Shown in pieces: positions 1-10,033 of a DNA stretch of 14,927 bases. The stretch is from Funneliformis mosseae (lineage: Eukaryota; Glomeromycota; Glomeromycetes; Glomerales; Glomeraceae). Location: positions 1 through 14,927 of the forward strand of contig CAJVPP010002417.1 in the NCBI GenBank assembly GCA_910592005.1. The letters run 5' to 3'. The notes under the pieces are model-generated. The model saw nothing but the letters and a program-made list of their open reading frames with translations. It had not been told where the DNA came from and made no database searches. The translations under genes and the position numbers were made by a program. How positions within the stretch are numbered: position 1 is the first letter of the stretch; each line of letters begins with the position of its first letter.

Positions 1-330
1 ATGAAAATATTTTTAGTTTCTTTATTATACTATTACCTTTATAATTATTATTAGACATTTTTATAATTTATAAAAATGAATTTTTTTTTTTAAAAAAAAA
101 AAAATTATTTCAATCAAATTACTTGTATAACGATAACAGAATGTAATAGTAATACATATTGTCAAGGCATGTAGATCTTACCCGTTTGTATGTATGTGAT
201 GTGAGGCACAGCACTAGAAATAATTATAGTATTAAAGGAGGATCTGTGTTACAGTAAAAAAATTTTAGTTTTTAGACGACAATTCGTATAACTCCAACGA
301 CCGGCCATTTTTATATACCTTATTTTACCT

Positions 331-366
331 AATACTAACACTAACACTAACACTGACACTAATACT
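331..366. repeat. CACTAA-type hexamer microsatellite
   Basis: About six units of ACTAAC with small variations (one unit ACTGAC, the last ACTAAT) occupy this stretch. Imperfectly complementary flanks ACCTTATTTTACCT (about 318-331) and AAGGTAAAGTAGGT (about 381-394) bracket it. Confidence 0.75.
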
Positions 367-614
367 AGGAGATAGAGGATAAGGTAAAGTAGGTAGGAGA
401 GGAATCTACCTCAAGGAATAAAGGTTGTTTAAATATTATTTTTTTTTCAAAACAAAAAAAAAAAAAATTTTGATCTGCCGCGGACGGTGCATAATGAAAT
501 TTATTTTTCTACTATTATGTATTGTCTATTCCTATTGTTGATTATTGATTTAATTAATAATAAGTTAATTAATAATTATTGATTAATAATTTTGTTTATT
601 TTTTTTCGATTTTT

Positions 615-720
615 GATTTTATAGGTTAGGTCAGTACATTTACCAATTTGGCTTATTGAAAAGGCGCAGTCAGGTATGTTATATTGTTAATTAATATTCT
701 TTTCGATTTTATAGGTTAGG
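615..720. repeat. 16-bp direct repeat GATTTTATAGGTTAGG, 90 bp apart
   Basis: Identical copies lie at 615-630 and 705-720, each preceded by a TTTTCGATTTT-like tract. The second copy leads directly into the GC-rich island. They could mark a local duplication or ends of an insertion. Confidence 0.6.
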
Positions 721-860
721 GTCGATTCCTCCCTTTCGGACGAATGCGGGCGCGGCACTTCGGATGGACCCTTCGGCTCGTCACGGCGATAACTTATTAA
801 AGGATATATTACAACTAAAGCAGTATAAGAACCATAATTAGCGGCGACAAAGTCGCCGCA
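715..860. other. GC-rich island ending in a perfect 8-bp hairpin
   Basis: Around 721-790 the base composition switches to GC-rich, with CTTCGG-type motifs repeated three times (735, 759 and 770 regions). The island closes with GCGGCGAC-AAA-GTCGCCGC at 841-859. GGTTAGG at 714-720 and CCAACCTA near 863-870 are roughly inverted and may be its ends. No open frame or tRNA fold fits. It is probably a fragment of a repeat with a different base composition. Confidence 0.5.
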
Positions 861-2219
861 CACCAACCTAATCTAGTTTTAAATAATATTGAAATAAAAA
901 TCGGTATGGCTCAAAGCGAAAGAACCAAAAAAGTAAAAAAATAAAGAAAATTAAATTAATAAATGAAACACTGAAATTGATTTTCGTCTGAAGTTGGATT
1001 TTTGAGTGTCTGACTTGAAAATCATCTGAATTCCATAAAAAAAACATTTTAACCAATCATATGCAATTTTTTTTTTTACAATTTCGTAAATTCAGTTATC
1101 GTCGACTTAATTTAAATTTTAAATTTTTCTTTTTTTTTAAGGATGTTATTTTTCTTTTCTTTTTATCTTTTGTCGTCTTATTTCTTTTATTTTTTTATAG
1201 GATTTTTGATCACATTCGGACTGCTGCTTAATTTAGTCTATCTTTTTCTTACTTTTTTACTTTCTATCTTAAAATTTTTAAAATTATAACGTAACAGTCA
1301 CTTAAATGTCACATGCAGATCATTTTCATATTAAATCAATTTCGTATATAACAATAAATCATTTTATTTTATTGCATAGAAATTTACAGAAAATCTTTTC
1401 TCAGCCCCATATGATAAAAATAAATAAATAAATCAATCAATATGATATGTAAGGATGCCATAAAAAAATGTACATTAATAATTTAGAAGATTTCTTTGTT
1501 TTTTGAACTGAAAGTCTATTTAAATAAACGAAAAATATTTTATCAATTTATATAATTTATGTGATCATTTTCTTAATAATAGGATATGCGAAGTTCTATA
1601 ACGTAATTTCAAAAAAAAGAATTTACTTTTCATATTTTCAAAGAAAAGAAATTGCTACATTCAATCATATTAATTACTTGATATAGAACTTCCCTGTCTG
1701 TCTTAAATCTACATCGTTGTCATAAATTAAAATGACTATAAAAATTTTCACAAATTTCACTATTTTAAAATTTTTATAAACATAGACCACGGTAAATAAA
1801 TATTTATAAATTAATATTTTGTACTTTTCCATTGATTTTTTCACATCTAGATAAGATTCTCTACAATGTGAAATACCTTATTAAGAACAACGCAACTGTA
1901 TTAACTAGATGACTTAAATTAATCGTTCGATACCGAGGCTGCCGATATATAATTTATTTGGCTACGTGAAATAATCTTTCAAAGCTTTTTTTAAAAAAAT
2001 AATAATTGCTTGTTCTTTTTGCAACAACGTGCACATTATTAATTTTTAACAATATTGGTCCAAATTTATAATATACTTATTTGCGTTTCACAGATGAAAT
2101 TATTTTACAGTCAGGTTAAAGGTGTAACGTTAAAATCATACAAAAAAAATTTGTGACCGAAACTTGTGCAGCCGATCATTTTGAATTTTCTTTCCCACGT
2201 CTAAAAAAAAAAAAAAAAT

Positions 2220-3105
2220 ATGATAGGAGTTTATTCATTAGAACAAGATTTGAGAATTAATCAATAACATGGCATAGAAATTATATGCATATATGAAAAG
2301 AAATTACATGGTTATAGAGCGATTTTAGCTGCAAGATCTGAAGTATTTGATGCATTACTTTACAATGGAATGAGAGAAAGTTATGAGAATCAAATTACTT
2401 TTTCAAAAATTAATTCATCAGTGATGGAAATTATATTGGAATATGTTTACATATGAGTTGTTCAAGAGGAGCCTTTAACAAAGAAAATATCGTTGAGTCA
2501 TATATTGCTGTGGGCTACTTTCAACTATTGGACCTTCAAGATTTTCAAACGAACGATTTTTAATGTTTATCGACAAAAGTCATTTTTATATAAATAATCA
2601 AGTTCGTGGAATTTATGATTATATTTTGGATGAGTTAGCGAGTGGATCAATGCTATTATTGAAGATAGTGGGAAGGTTGTACGGTCATCAGATCGTTGCA
2701 ATATATTCCAAAGTGTTAGGGCTAATAAAGGTATTTTTGAATGGATTGTTATTATACAGAAACATTGTATATTTACTTGGGTTGGAGTGCTTGCAATAGA
2801 AAATTTTGATTATGAAAAGATTGCAGGAATTCAAAGTACTGGATGGGTGTTAGGCTCTTCAGGTGTAATTTTCATTCTAACGTATAGAAACGTGGATATT
2901 GTCCTTCATTTACAAAAGATAATAGCAAAGTTACTGTTCATTTAGATATGAATAAAAGGATCTGTTCATTTACATACTGTAATGGTGTAAAATATCCAAA
3001 TGTATTGGAATGGGGAATCTACCACCAAAAATTTACCCTGTAGTTTCATTACATCATCCTGGTCAGTTCCGAATTCAAAATATTGTTTGTAAGAATATCA
3101 TTTAA
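2220..3105 (+). pseudogene. BTB-SPRY domain protein pseudogene with internal deletion
   Basis: Reading starts at ATG 2220 (MIGVYSLEQDLR), hits TAA at 2265, then continues in the same frame into a clear BTB core (KKLHGYRAILAARSEVFDAL) up to TGA at 2454. The frame shifts near 2478 (lost A in an A-rich run) and near 2549. Around 2562-2575 the text jumps from the end of the BTB domain straight to the linker just before SPRY, so much of the usual central region is missing. A SPRY domain then runs in shifting frames: DELASGS, a shift near 2648, GWVLGSSG, a shift near 2885, VHLDMNKRICSFT, a shift near 3014, and PKIYPVVSLHHPGQFRIQ to TAA at 3103-3105. BTB-SPRY proteins of this layout are abundant in Rhizophagus. 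With two nonsense codons and at least five frame changes, no full-length product is possible. The lesions are small and the residues still well preserved, which suggests recent loss. Confidence 0.88.
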
Positions 3106-5436
3106 TAAAAACAAAATCGCCACGACAATTATGTAACCTTCTTAAAATTAAGATTATTCTTTAAAGGATGGTATCATAAATACAATTTCAATATTTTCCG
3201 CAAAGTGTCGACATTTATTCAGTTAAAGGTCACATCACATTATAAATTACACTATTACATATTGGTTAAAGAGATTGCATTTATGACGCAATAATACATC
3301 ACATTTCATGATAAACATCTAGGAAAAGTAAAAATGTGATCCTAGAATATATATTATCATAACTCGCACAGATCTTTGAGTCGAAGAAAATAACCCATTA
3401 ATTCTTTTTATTTAAATAAAAAATTATTATTGATTTGAAGTATTCCGAGTTTCAACAATCTGCTGACATTATATAATGAGTCAAGCCAAAGTTAACCTTA
3501 CTAGTTTGGAACTATTAGGATAATAAGTTCATAACTTTTCATGTTTTTTCGATTAGGTTATATATTCAGTAAACAAAACAAATAGATGAGTTATCCAAAT
3601 TAAGTCTGCAAAGATTTTAGCGAAAGCCTAAACGGAAATTCCTTTATTAATACGGCCTACATACCTACGTAGCCTACTACGTATTCTTAAATATAAACTT
3701 AGATAAATATCAAATCATACTTGATAGTTATCCGGTGTCCTGTGATTAAGCTATTGTTTACTATTTTTTAGATATATTACTACAAAACTTCCTTGTGACA
3801 GGTATATCACATATAATAGCGCTCTTATTAGATTTTCCATTAGGATGTTTAAAGGTTTCTGATAAGTTTATATCACTCTATAATTCTATTCTAATCATTC
3901 AAGAGTGATACTGCAATTCAATCAATATTTGATGCTTGAATGAAGAAGTTGAAGCAATGGCAATTTCAGGTCACAGTTCATCGTAACTATCTTAAAATAA
4001 CAAATAAAAATTCTTATTTCAGTTATTTTTACATTTTTATTATAATGATATTATTATATTTGAACTTTATATTACATTTAATTTAAATTGTATCATCCAA
4101 TTGTTTTAGTAAGGCTTCGCAACTATTAAATAAAAAAAAGGCCATTACAAAAAATTTCATCTTTCGAATTTATACAAATAAAAAGAAAAAAGAAAGGAAA
4201 AAATAAATCTTATTATACAAATTGTTCAATATATAATTTTTAATGCAATTTTATTAATACAAATAATGCTTGGCTTGATAAAAGTTATTAATGCCTAAAA
4301 ATTATTTTTTTGCTTGATAAATAATTCTTTACCTTATAGTCATTATTTTTTTGATTTATTATAGAAATTATAAATAATAAAATTTATCCATTTATTTTCA
4401 TCATAATGACAAAGGTAGAGGCAATTTAATACGCTTTATAACATTATTTTGACTCAGTGTAATATTCCCTAGAATGTTGTGACAAGGTATTAGGTGTAAG
4501 ATATTCACGAGAAAAATCAAATAAATTTCAAACAATTACTTGATCAAATTTATACTTATCTGAATTCGCATATTAAGACACAAAACTGTTTATCGTATCA
4601 ATAAGGTCGTTATAAAATCGCTTAAGATGTAATAATATTACATACAGTATCTGTAAGGTTATTTATTATATTATATAAATTTTTTATATTATTTGATTAA
4701 AAAAAATTATTCAATTAACCGGAATTTTTAAACAACCATACCACTATTAATAATTTTATTTTTTTTTGATATCTAGATTAAAAAAATTTGTTAACAAGGG
4801 TTAACAAAGGAGCTTACGACCTTCTGACAATATATATGCTACATTTCCGGTGGTCAAATAAGGGTCTGGATGTTCGGTAAATTTCACAATAAATTAACAA
4901 TAAAATTGCTGGTCTTATACGAACCAGAACTTATATGAATTAAATTTCAAATTTGATAAAATTTACTCCATTACAAACGTAATTTATGTAGACAAAGGCA
5001 AAGAATAAATATAAACTTCGTTTAAGTGTTCAGAAAACTTTTATGGAATTAATTTTATATTCAGTCAGGTTAATTAAGGATATACTAAACGCGTTATTCA
5101 TTTTAAGATTAATGAAGAGAGGATATCGTAAGAAATTGATGTAAAACTTTATACACTCGCCATTAACCTTTTCGGAGGTCGTCCGCTATGCTTGAAAACA
5201 ACAGGATTATTTAATATCAGCATCGTAAATAAAGGGTTTGAAAACATTTAATAATTCGTTGCTGCATATCGGCTTTAATGACAGAGTTAATAACCGTCTT
5301 TAAAAATCCGGATAATTCCGGTTACATAGATTAGGTGACGGTTTTATAAACGATTGCGATGATTGAGAACTATATGAATCAATCCGAATGGGAAAGAAAT
5401 GTTGGAAAGTGATATAATTTTATCTTCCTATTGTGT
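3106..5436. other. Long gene-free stretch
   Basis: No recognisable gene or long frame is present. Minor structures are TACGTAG-CCTA-CTACGTA (3666-3683), the GTTAACAAGG tandem (4790-4810) and AACCGTC/GACGGTT flanking 5291-5343. Short frames here are within chance expectation. Confidence 0.5.
4790..4810 (+). repeat. Tandem duplication of GTTAACAAGG
   Basis: GTTAACAAGG (4790-4799) is followed directly by GTTAACAAAGG (4800-4810), differing by one inserted A. No known element is recognised around it. Confidence 0.5.
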
Positions 5437-6085
5437 CTAACCACATACTGGGATAAAAGAATATTGTTGCAGAAGTACGTTCAGTTTAACTTCGGGATTC
5501 GAGTACCATCGATTCGGGATCATAGTGAAATTTAGCAAAACTAGAATAGGTACCAACATGGAAAAAGTGTCGACATACCAACTTTTTATTAATCAAGAGA
5601 AGGCAAATACATAGATTTGTACCTTCATCATGCAGAATTACATAATGTCCGATTCCATATGTGCTGGTCATACTTCGAGGATTGCTTCTGTTGGTAAATT
5701 TGCGACCAATGATCGGAAACAATCTGCCTTGTGTCCTGCTCTTTTTCTCTAATTCCTATACTTATTTCTTCCTCATCGGTCTCTGTTATTCATAAAAGAT
5801 ATGAAGTTAATGATATCAAAAATATGCATATTGAGGAATGGTGGGAAGTCCGAAGCAAGATGAAATATAGGGTAATTTATCAGCATCAACATAACAGGAC
5901 GAAACGTCATAACAGGGATATGATCTTATGTAATACTATCTAATTCTTCTAACTTGCAAACATGTTTCCTTCCAGATTGAATCTTTATCAATAGTGATTC
6001 TTGAAATTGTATCTTAAAGAGTGGACTTTTCTTCAATTATTTTATAAATAGAACGTCCAACTATCCTTTCAGCCTTTTTTCATAA
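5437..6085 (-). pseudogene. MULE-type transposase relic with SWIM zinc finger
   Basis: On the minus strand, family landmarks appear in the expected order but in different frames. A segment IYKIIEEKSTL (about 6060-6025) resembles the region after the catalytic core. GLPTIPQYAYF (5851-5819) precedes DIINFIS. An acidic stretch DEEEISIGIREKEQD starts at 5777. The best-preserved piece is GHYVILHDEGTNLCICLLL with CRHFF, forming a SWIM zinc finger C-x-C-x9-C-x-H over 5611-5567. A further frameshift near 5500 restores IPNRWYSNPEVKLN, ending at TAG 5439-5437. In MULE transposases the SWIM finger lies near the C terminus and is thought to aid DNA binding. The N terminus and catalytic D/E residues are not visible, so this is an inactive C-terminal fragment. 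The open frame on the opposite strand at 5731-5943 is not a gene. The SWIM part is secure; the segment beyond 5860 is less so. Confidence 0.8.
5567..5611 (-). other. SWIM zinc-finger motif within the transposase relic
   Basis: The minus-strand codons give C-I-C, nine residues, then C-R-H, matching CxCx(n)CxH. It is followed by HFF...GTYSSFAKFH, the usual context in MULE transposases. Confidence 0.8.
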
Positions 6086-6569
6086 TTTTTATCCTGGGCG
6101 ATGTAATAAATAAATTTTGGTTCCGGTTCCAGATGTTGAAATTGATGTGATTTAATTCCTCATAATCTGCTATCCGGTTTTCTCTAAACTTTAATACACT
6201 AAAATTATGAATTAAAAAGGAACCTTAAATATATTTGCGGATTTATGAAAGGTGATTGTTTAAAAAAAAAAGAGCTTAACCCATAATTATAGTAATAACA
6301 GAACATGAATCTCAACAATATTACCGTTTATCTTAAATTATGCATACGTTTCGTAAGAAAATGTGCATTTAGGTCTGAGCTATCGAAACGACTTTAATGT
6401 AGCGCCTGCCAGTATTATAATTCATTTAACATAAATTTCCTTTTTTTTGAAATTTCTTTATGGTATTTAAACGAATCAGAATTCTCCATAGAGTTATTCT
6501 ATTGGAGCCAGAACCAACCATTTTACTCGTGCAAAACTGTTTTAACCATTTTTATTTAATGTCAAAGAA

Positions 6570-6605
6570 TAATTCGGGCCAGTATTATAAATCTGGCCCG
6601 AATTA
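6570..6605. repeat. Perfect 13-bp hairpin around CGGGCCAG
   Basis: AATTCGGGCCAG (6571-6582) and CTGGCCCGAATT (6593-6604) are exact reverse complements around a 10-nt AT loop, and the flanking T6570/A6605 also pair. The stem is far more GC-rich than its surroundings. It could be a short foldback element remnant or a transcript hairpin; there is no gene next to it. Confidence 0.7.
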
Positions 6606-6779
6606 CCATTTAGTCACATGACTTTTCGGTATATAAAATATATGATTAAGATACTGTAAGTGGTGGACCGGTTAAATTGAGTTCGGATGCGGTATATAGC
6701 ATTTAATTATAGAAGCTCGTTATATCCAGTGTAATTAATTATAAAAAATTTGTCTGAATATTTTGGTTCGAAATGTATT

Positions 6780-6872
6780 AGTTATTTACCGCGAAATCAG
6801 AGATATCATCAGACGTCACGGCGCAGCCGTGACTGACCCTGATGATGTCGGCGATTTGAGCGGTTAATAACT
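6780..6872. repeat. Foldback element with imperfect inverted arms
   Basis: The left arm begins AGTTATTTACCGC at 6780 and reaches ATATCATCAG near 6812. The right arm, reverse complemented, reads AGTTATTAACCGC followed by AAATC and ATCATCAG. The centre is a perfect hairpin GTCACGGC-GCA-GCCGTGAC at 6815-6833. Arms of about 33 bp with scattered mismatches suggest a MITE-like or foldback DNA element. The right arm recurs at 11994-12017. Confidence 0.75.
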
Positions 6873-7148
6873 ATTATATTTCCGATTACTAACGCCCGTG
6901 ATAAGAAAACTTGTTATTGTGACGTAAAAATACTGTTTTTTTAATTTTATTTCTTAAAAAATGAAATCAAAGAAGACCGTAAAATTTAATACTGCTCGTG
7001 AACTTTTAACAATCCATGTTTACAACCTAAAACATCTAAAATTACTGACATTGAAAAGGACATTTTTATTCCTGTGCAGCAAATTCTAGATTACAATAAG
7101 AAACCATTACAATCTTTTCAAATTACAAATCTTGAATCACAAGATTAG
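6873..7148 (+). repeat. Repeat copy 1 body with decayed small reading frame
   Basis: This stretch continues the foldback and is collinear with 12018-12245. Both copies keep an AATCCAT...CATCTAAAA block (7011-7041 and 12155-12184), at 139 and 138 bp past the right arm. ATG 6961 opens a 42-codon frame (MKSKKTVKFNTARELLTI) ending at TAG 7087. A one-base shift near 7005-7015 joins it to a second frame (PKTSKITDIEKDIFIPVQQ) running to TAG 7146-7148. I do not recognise the peptide. It may be a decayed gene or a chance frame inside a repeat, and length alone is not significant at this AT content. Confidence 0.45.
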
Positions 7149-7354
7149 TAAAAAGGCTCCGATGTTTAATAATTGTCATTTTAAAAATGTTAACATTTAT
7201 TTTAATTAATTTCTATTTATAATAATAAATGCTTATAATAATGTAATATTTTTAAAAAATGCTTTTTCTATATCAAGCTTATTAAATAAAATATATTAAA
7301 TATTTTGCGGTACGATTTTCGTTTGATAAAGTATATCACGGTAATTGCGTCATG

Positions 7355-7407
7355 TTGATATTTTCACGGAAAATTCAACACCGATAGTGAATCCGGTAAA
7401 ATATCAA
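7355..7407. repeat. 16-bp inverted repeat, 14 of 16 matching
   Basis: TTGATATTTTCACGGA (7355-7370) faces TCCGGTAAAATATCAA (7392-7407) across 21 nt. It lies in a moderately GC-enriched stretch (7305-7500) about 275 bp upstream of the BTB-BACK-TLDc start. It may be the core of an old foldback element; a regulatory role is only possible. Confidence 0.5.
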
Positions 7408-7631
7408 TATAACCATCACGGGCAAACAATTAGTAAGCGGGTAATATAACGAGTTATCGGCACAAACAGGTTCGGTATAACCAGTGGCGATTGTTTACTT
7501 AGCAAGCGTGAAAAAAACCTTAATCAGAAATTCTAAAATAGAAAGTTTCACAGAATGTTTTGAAAAGGGTGCACTTCTTAAATCGGAATAAAGTTAATAA
7601 AAAAGGAATGGATCTGATCATCAGCCAGCCA

Positions 7632-7660
7632 TATAAACAGTAACTTTTTTTTTTTTTTTT
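7632..7660 (+). promoter_or_regulatory. TATA-like box and T tract upstream of the BTB-BACK-TLDc gene
   Basis: TATAAA lies at 7632-7637, 50 bp before the ATG, followed by a run of 16 T at 7645-7660. The position fits a core promoter and 5' leader, but AT-rich DNA yields such motifs easily, so this rests mainly on location. Confidence 0.4.
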
Positions 7661-7681
7661 GTAAAAAAATTAAACTTTGAA

Positions 7682-9175
7682 ATGTCTTCACAATTTTTTT
7701 CGAAATTAAGTCAAAATTATATTGAAATATTGGAAGATGATGAGTATTATGATATTACAATTGAAGTTGGAGAGGATCCAAACATAAAAATATTTCGTGC
7801 TCATATGAATATTTTGTGTTACCGTTCGCCATTTTTACGACGAACCTTGGTTAATAATAAAAAAAGTAATAATGATGTCTTGTTTCACATAAAGTTACCG
7901 AATATCTTGCCAGAAATCTTTCAAATTATTTTAAAGTAAATTTATCTTTTTTTTTTTTTTTCATTGATTTTATTTATTTTTAATTTTAACCGTAAATTAT
8001 TATGTTACAGGTATATTTATGGTGGGATACTTTCAATGAATGAGCAGGACACTTCAGAAATTCTCAAAGTCTTGGTTGCTGCAGATAATCTATTGCTTCA
8101 TGAATTAGTTGATTTTCTACAAACATATTTGATTAAAAATAAAGATAATTGGATGGAACAACATTTTGGGCTAGTTCATCGCACAAGTTTTCAATCAAAC
8201 CAACTATTAGAACTTCAAAATTTTTGCGTGGATTTGATGGCCAAGTTTCCTGAAAAAATATTTAATTCACTTGATTTCACTTCACTTCCAGAGAAATCAT
8301 TGACTTCGCTCATTAAGCGAGATGATTTTCAGATGCAAGAAATTGAAGTTTGGAAACATGTACTAGATTGGGGTATCGCAAAAAATCCTACACTCGTTTC
8401 AGATCCTGCAACTTGGTCTGATAATGATTTTAAAACAATGGAAAGTACTCTACAAAATTGTCTTAAATCAATTAGATTTTATAGTTTATCTTCCAAGGAT
8501 TTCTTGAAAAATGTTCATCCATATAAAAAATTATTTAAACCCCAAATTTATGAGGATTTATTGGAGTATTACTTAGATTTTGAAAAGTTGCCTAATAATT
8601 ATTTATTAACTAGAAATATTAAAATTGATTCAAAAATTGTAAACTCAAATATAATTTCTTTAATTTCAAAATGGGTCGATAGAGCAGATCTCCGTAATAA
8701 AATTTCTCAAAAAAGTGAATTATATTTACCGTATGAATTCAAATTATTGCTACGAGGAAGCAAAGATGGGTTCACTCCTAAAATATTTCATTCATTATGT
8801 GATGATAAACCTAAGACAGTTACATTTATTAAGGTAAAAGGAACGGATGAAATTCTTGGTGGGTATAATCCTATTATATGGAAATCGTCTGAAAATTGGG
8901 GGGTTTGTAAGAAAAGTTTTATATTTTCTTTTAAAATTAAAGATATTTGTTATCATGATGTAATTTTAAGCAATATAGATGATGCATCGTGTGCATTAAA
9001 TTATGGAAAAAATTATGGTCCATCATTTGGTTGTGATCTTGTGTTGTATACATCAAATGAATTAAAAGATTATGGTGTTTATGGTAGAAAAACTTATTAT
9101 GAAAATATGATAAGAGATCAGAATGATGAATTTTTAATAGAAGATTATGAAGTATTTCAAATGTTTAGCAAATAA
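7682..9175 (+). CDS. BTB-BACK-TLDc domain protein, two exons (7682-7935, 8011-9175)
   Basis: Splicing 7682-7935 to 8011-9175 gives 472 residues plus a TAA stop. An N-terminal BTB/POZ domain spans about residues 15-125: YDITIEVG at 23-30, the FRAH core motif at 38-41, and the YIYGG helix rebuilt across the splice at 86-90. A BACK-like helical region follows (about 135-255, with VWKHVLDWG near 198). A C-terminal TLDc domain covers about 297-470, with LLRGSKDGF at 331-339, EILGGYNP at 365-372, NYGPSFG at 419-425 and YEVFQ at 464-468. From the families, BTB domains dimerise and bind Cullin-3 to present substrates for ubiquitination, and TLDc is linked to oxidative-stress protection and V-ATPase regulation; the role here is inferred. 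No kelch repeats, signal peptide or membrane segment is visible. The ATG at 7682 has A at -3 and starts directly before the BTB domain. Without splicing, exon 1 stops at 7937. This architecture is highly expanded in Rhizophagus. The frame is uninterrupted. Confidence 0.93.
7936..8010 (+). other. Phase-2 spliceosomal intron in the BTB-BACK-TLDc gene
   Basis: The 75-nt intron begins GTAAAT and ends TTACAG, with a long T tract near 7949-7962 and a branch-point-like TTTTAAC ending at 7990, about 20 nt before the acceptor. Joining the flanks restores lysine 85 from a split codon (AA|G) and makes the BTB helix IFQIILKYIYGG continuous. The unspliced exon-1 frame hits TAA at 7937. The unspliced upstream extension of exon 2 (7964-8010) would encode an implausible leader. 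Confidence 0.92.
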
Positions 9176-9211
9176 AGTAAATCTTTGTTATTTTATTATT
9201 AAAAAGAACTT

Positions 9212-9217
9212 AATAAA
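9212..9217 (+). terminator. Putative poly(A) signal of the BTB-BACK-TLDc gene
   Basis: AATAAA begins 37 nt after the TAA stop at 9173-9175 in AT-rich DNA. Spacing and hexamer fit a eukaryotic polyadenylation signal. AATAAA is common by chance in this composition. Confidence 0.4.
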
Positions 9218-9951
9218 TATATATGGTTTACTTTTATCTATTTCCCTTTGATAACGCGTTTTTTTTAAATGAATCTATTCGAATGCATTTATATTCGGAG
9301 TTTCAAGCCAAATTTGAATATTTAATTTTTACGCAATTATTTAATAAATCGTTCATTTATTTGAGTCGGCTGATTATTTTCAAGTTGGACTAATTTAATT
9401 CTTGTCTTTGAGACTGCAATTAGCTTATTATAATAACTTTAAATAGTTATTCCATTTCCATTTTTTCATAAAAAGTTACCTTGTATTCATAATTGATAAA
9501 ATTAGACTTATGAGAATTAACTTTTATTTAGACCAATTAACTGCAACCCTGGTGTATGTGAATTTTTTCGGCAAATTTTAGTTATACAGTATTAGTTGCT
9601 AGATAAGGTTTAGCATTTTTGAAGTATAGCATGGAATTCATAGTATTTTGCATTTATGCTTTATAAATAAACATGAATATCCGCTTTGCTCTATACAGAA
9701 TCAAATTTTTAAGCTAAACTTCAACAATTATGAGTAGCAAAGCAACGGTGTGCACTGACACGACCAGATTTAGAATTTAGTATTTCATCTAAAGCGTCTT
9801 CACGTTTCATGTAAATAATAATCCGTTTAAAAATTATTAATCAAGGGCTTTAATATATTGAATGAAAGAATAGAAACGGTCAAAAATGATTTTATATTTG
9901 TATCATCAAACATTTGAGGTGAAATCAAATGACCAGAAAAAACCTTTTTAT
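9218..9951. other. Intergenic stretch after the BTB gene
   Basis: AT-rich DNA with no domain-bearing frame, hairpin or repeat that I can support. Confidence 0.5.
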
Positions 9952-10033
9952 ATGAATCTAGAGCCGATAGCCATTATTTTAAGTATTTTCTTTTTTATCC
10001 TTTGCGGGTTGGCTTATTTCGGAAGTAATCGTG
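9952..10033 (+). CDS. Candidate exon of a small membrane protein
   Basis: From ATG 9952 the frame reads MNLEPIAIILSIFFFILCGL then AYFGSNR and meets a GTATGT donor at 10034. Residues 5-22 form a plausible single transmembrane segment. The frame is also open upstream to an ATG at 9886. The last nucleotides match a second locus: 10005-10044 and 12312-12351 agree at 33 of 40 positions, including the donor, and both translate as LA(Y/F)F...(N/K)RG. This is the main reason to take it seriously, because open frames of this length are expected by chance. I cannot identify a convincing acceptor or downstream exon (TTATAACAG at 10207-10215 is possible), nor the family. Confidence 0.28.

Larger units (their letters stand above)
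1..2219. other. Non-coding AT-rich stretch
   Basis: Apart from the microsatellite, direct repeat and GC island listed separately, this holds only A/T homopolymers and short AT repeats (for example AAATAAATAAATCAATCAAT near 1421-1440). The longest frame (868-1056, minus) is a low-complexity phenylalanine-rich string with no domain signature. Confidence 0.6.

Noticed and set aside
331..366. CACTAA repeats as a telomere remnant
   Set aside because: The unit is not the TTAGGG type, is short and degenerate, and is internal.
714..731. GGGTCGATTCC resembling a tRNA B box
   Set aside because: No matching A box at the right distance and no cloverleaf with acceptor, D, anticodon and T stems could be drawn.
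868..1056. 62-codon frame on the minus strand
   Set aside because: Low-complexity, phenylalanine-rich translation of A/T runs. Frames up to about 90 codons are expected by chance at this base composition.
2563..2799. 78-codon plus-strand frame as a separate small gene
   Set aside because: Its first third is the SPRY linker of the pseudogene (RGIYDYILDELASGS); the rest is out-of-frame reading of the SPRY domain after a one-base shift near 2648.
4082..4130. Possible minus-strand last exon (CEALLKQLDDTI) after a TTTAATAG acceptor
   Set aside because: Only 13 codons, with no supportable upstream exon.
5731..5943. 70-codon plus-strand frame
   Set aside because: It lies antisense to the transposase relic and has no domain signature.
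6408..6590. Direct repeat GCCAGTATTATAA at 6408-6420 and 6578-6590
   Set aside because: A single 13-mer match in AT-rich DNA is near chance expectation and the flanks do not align.
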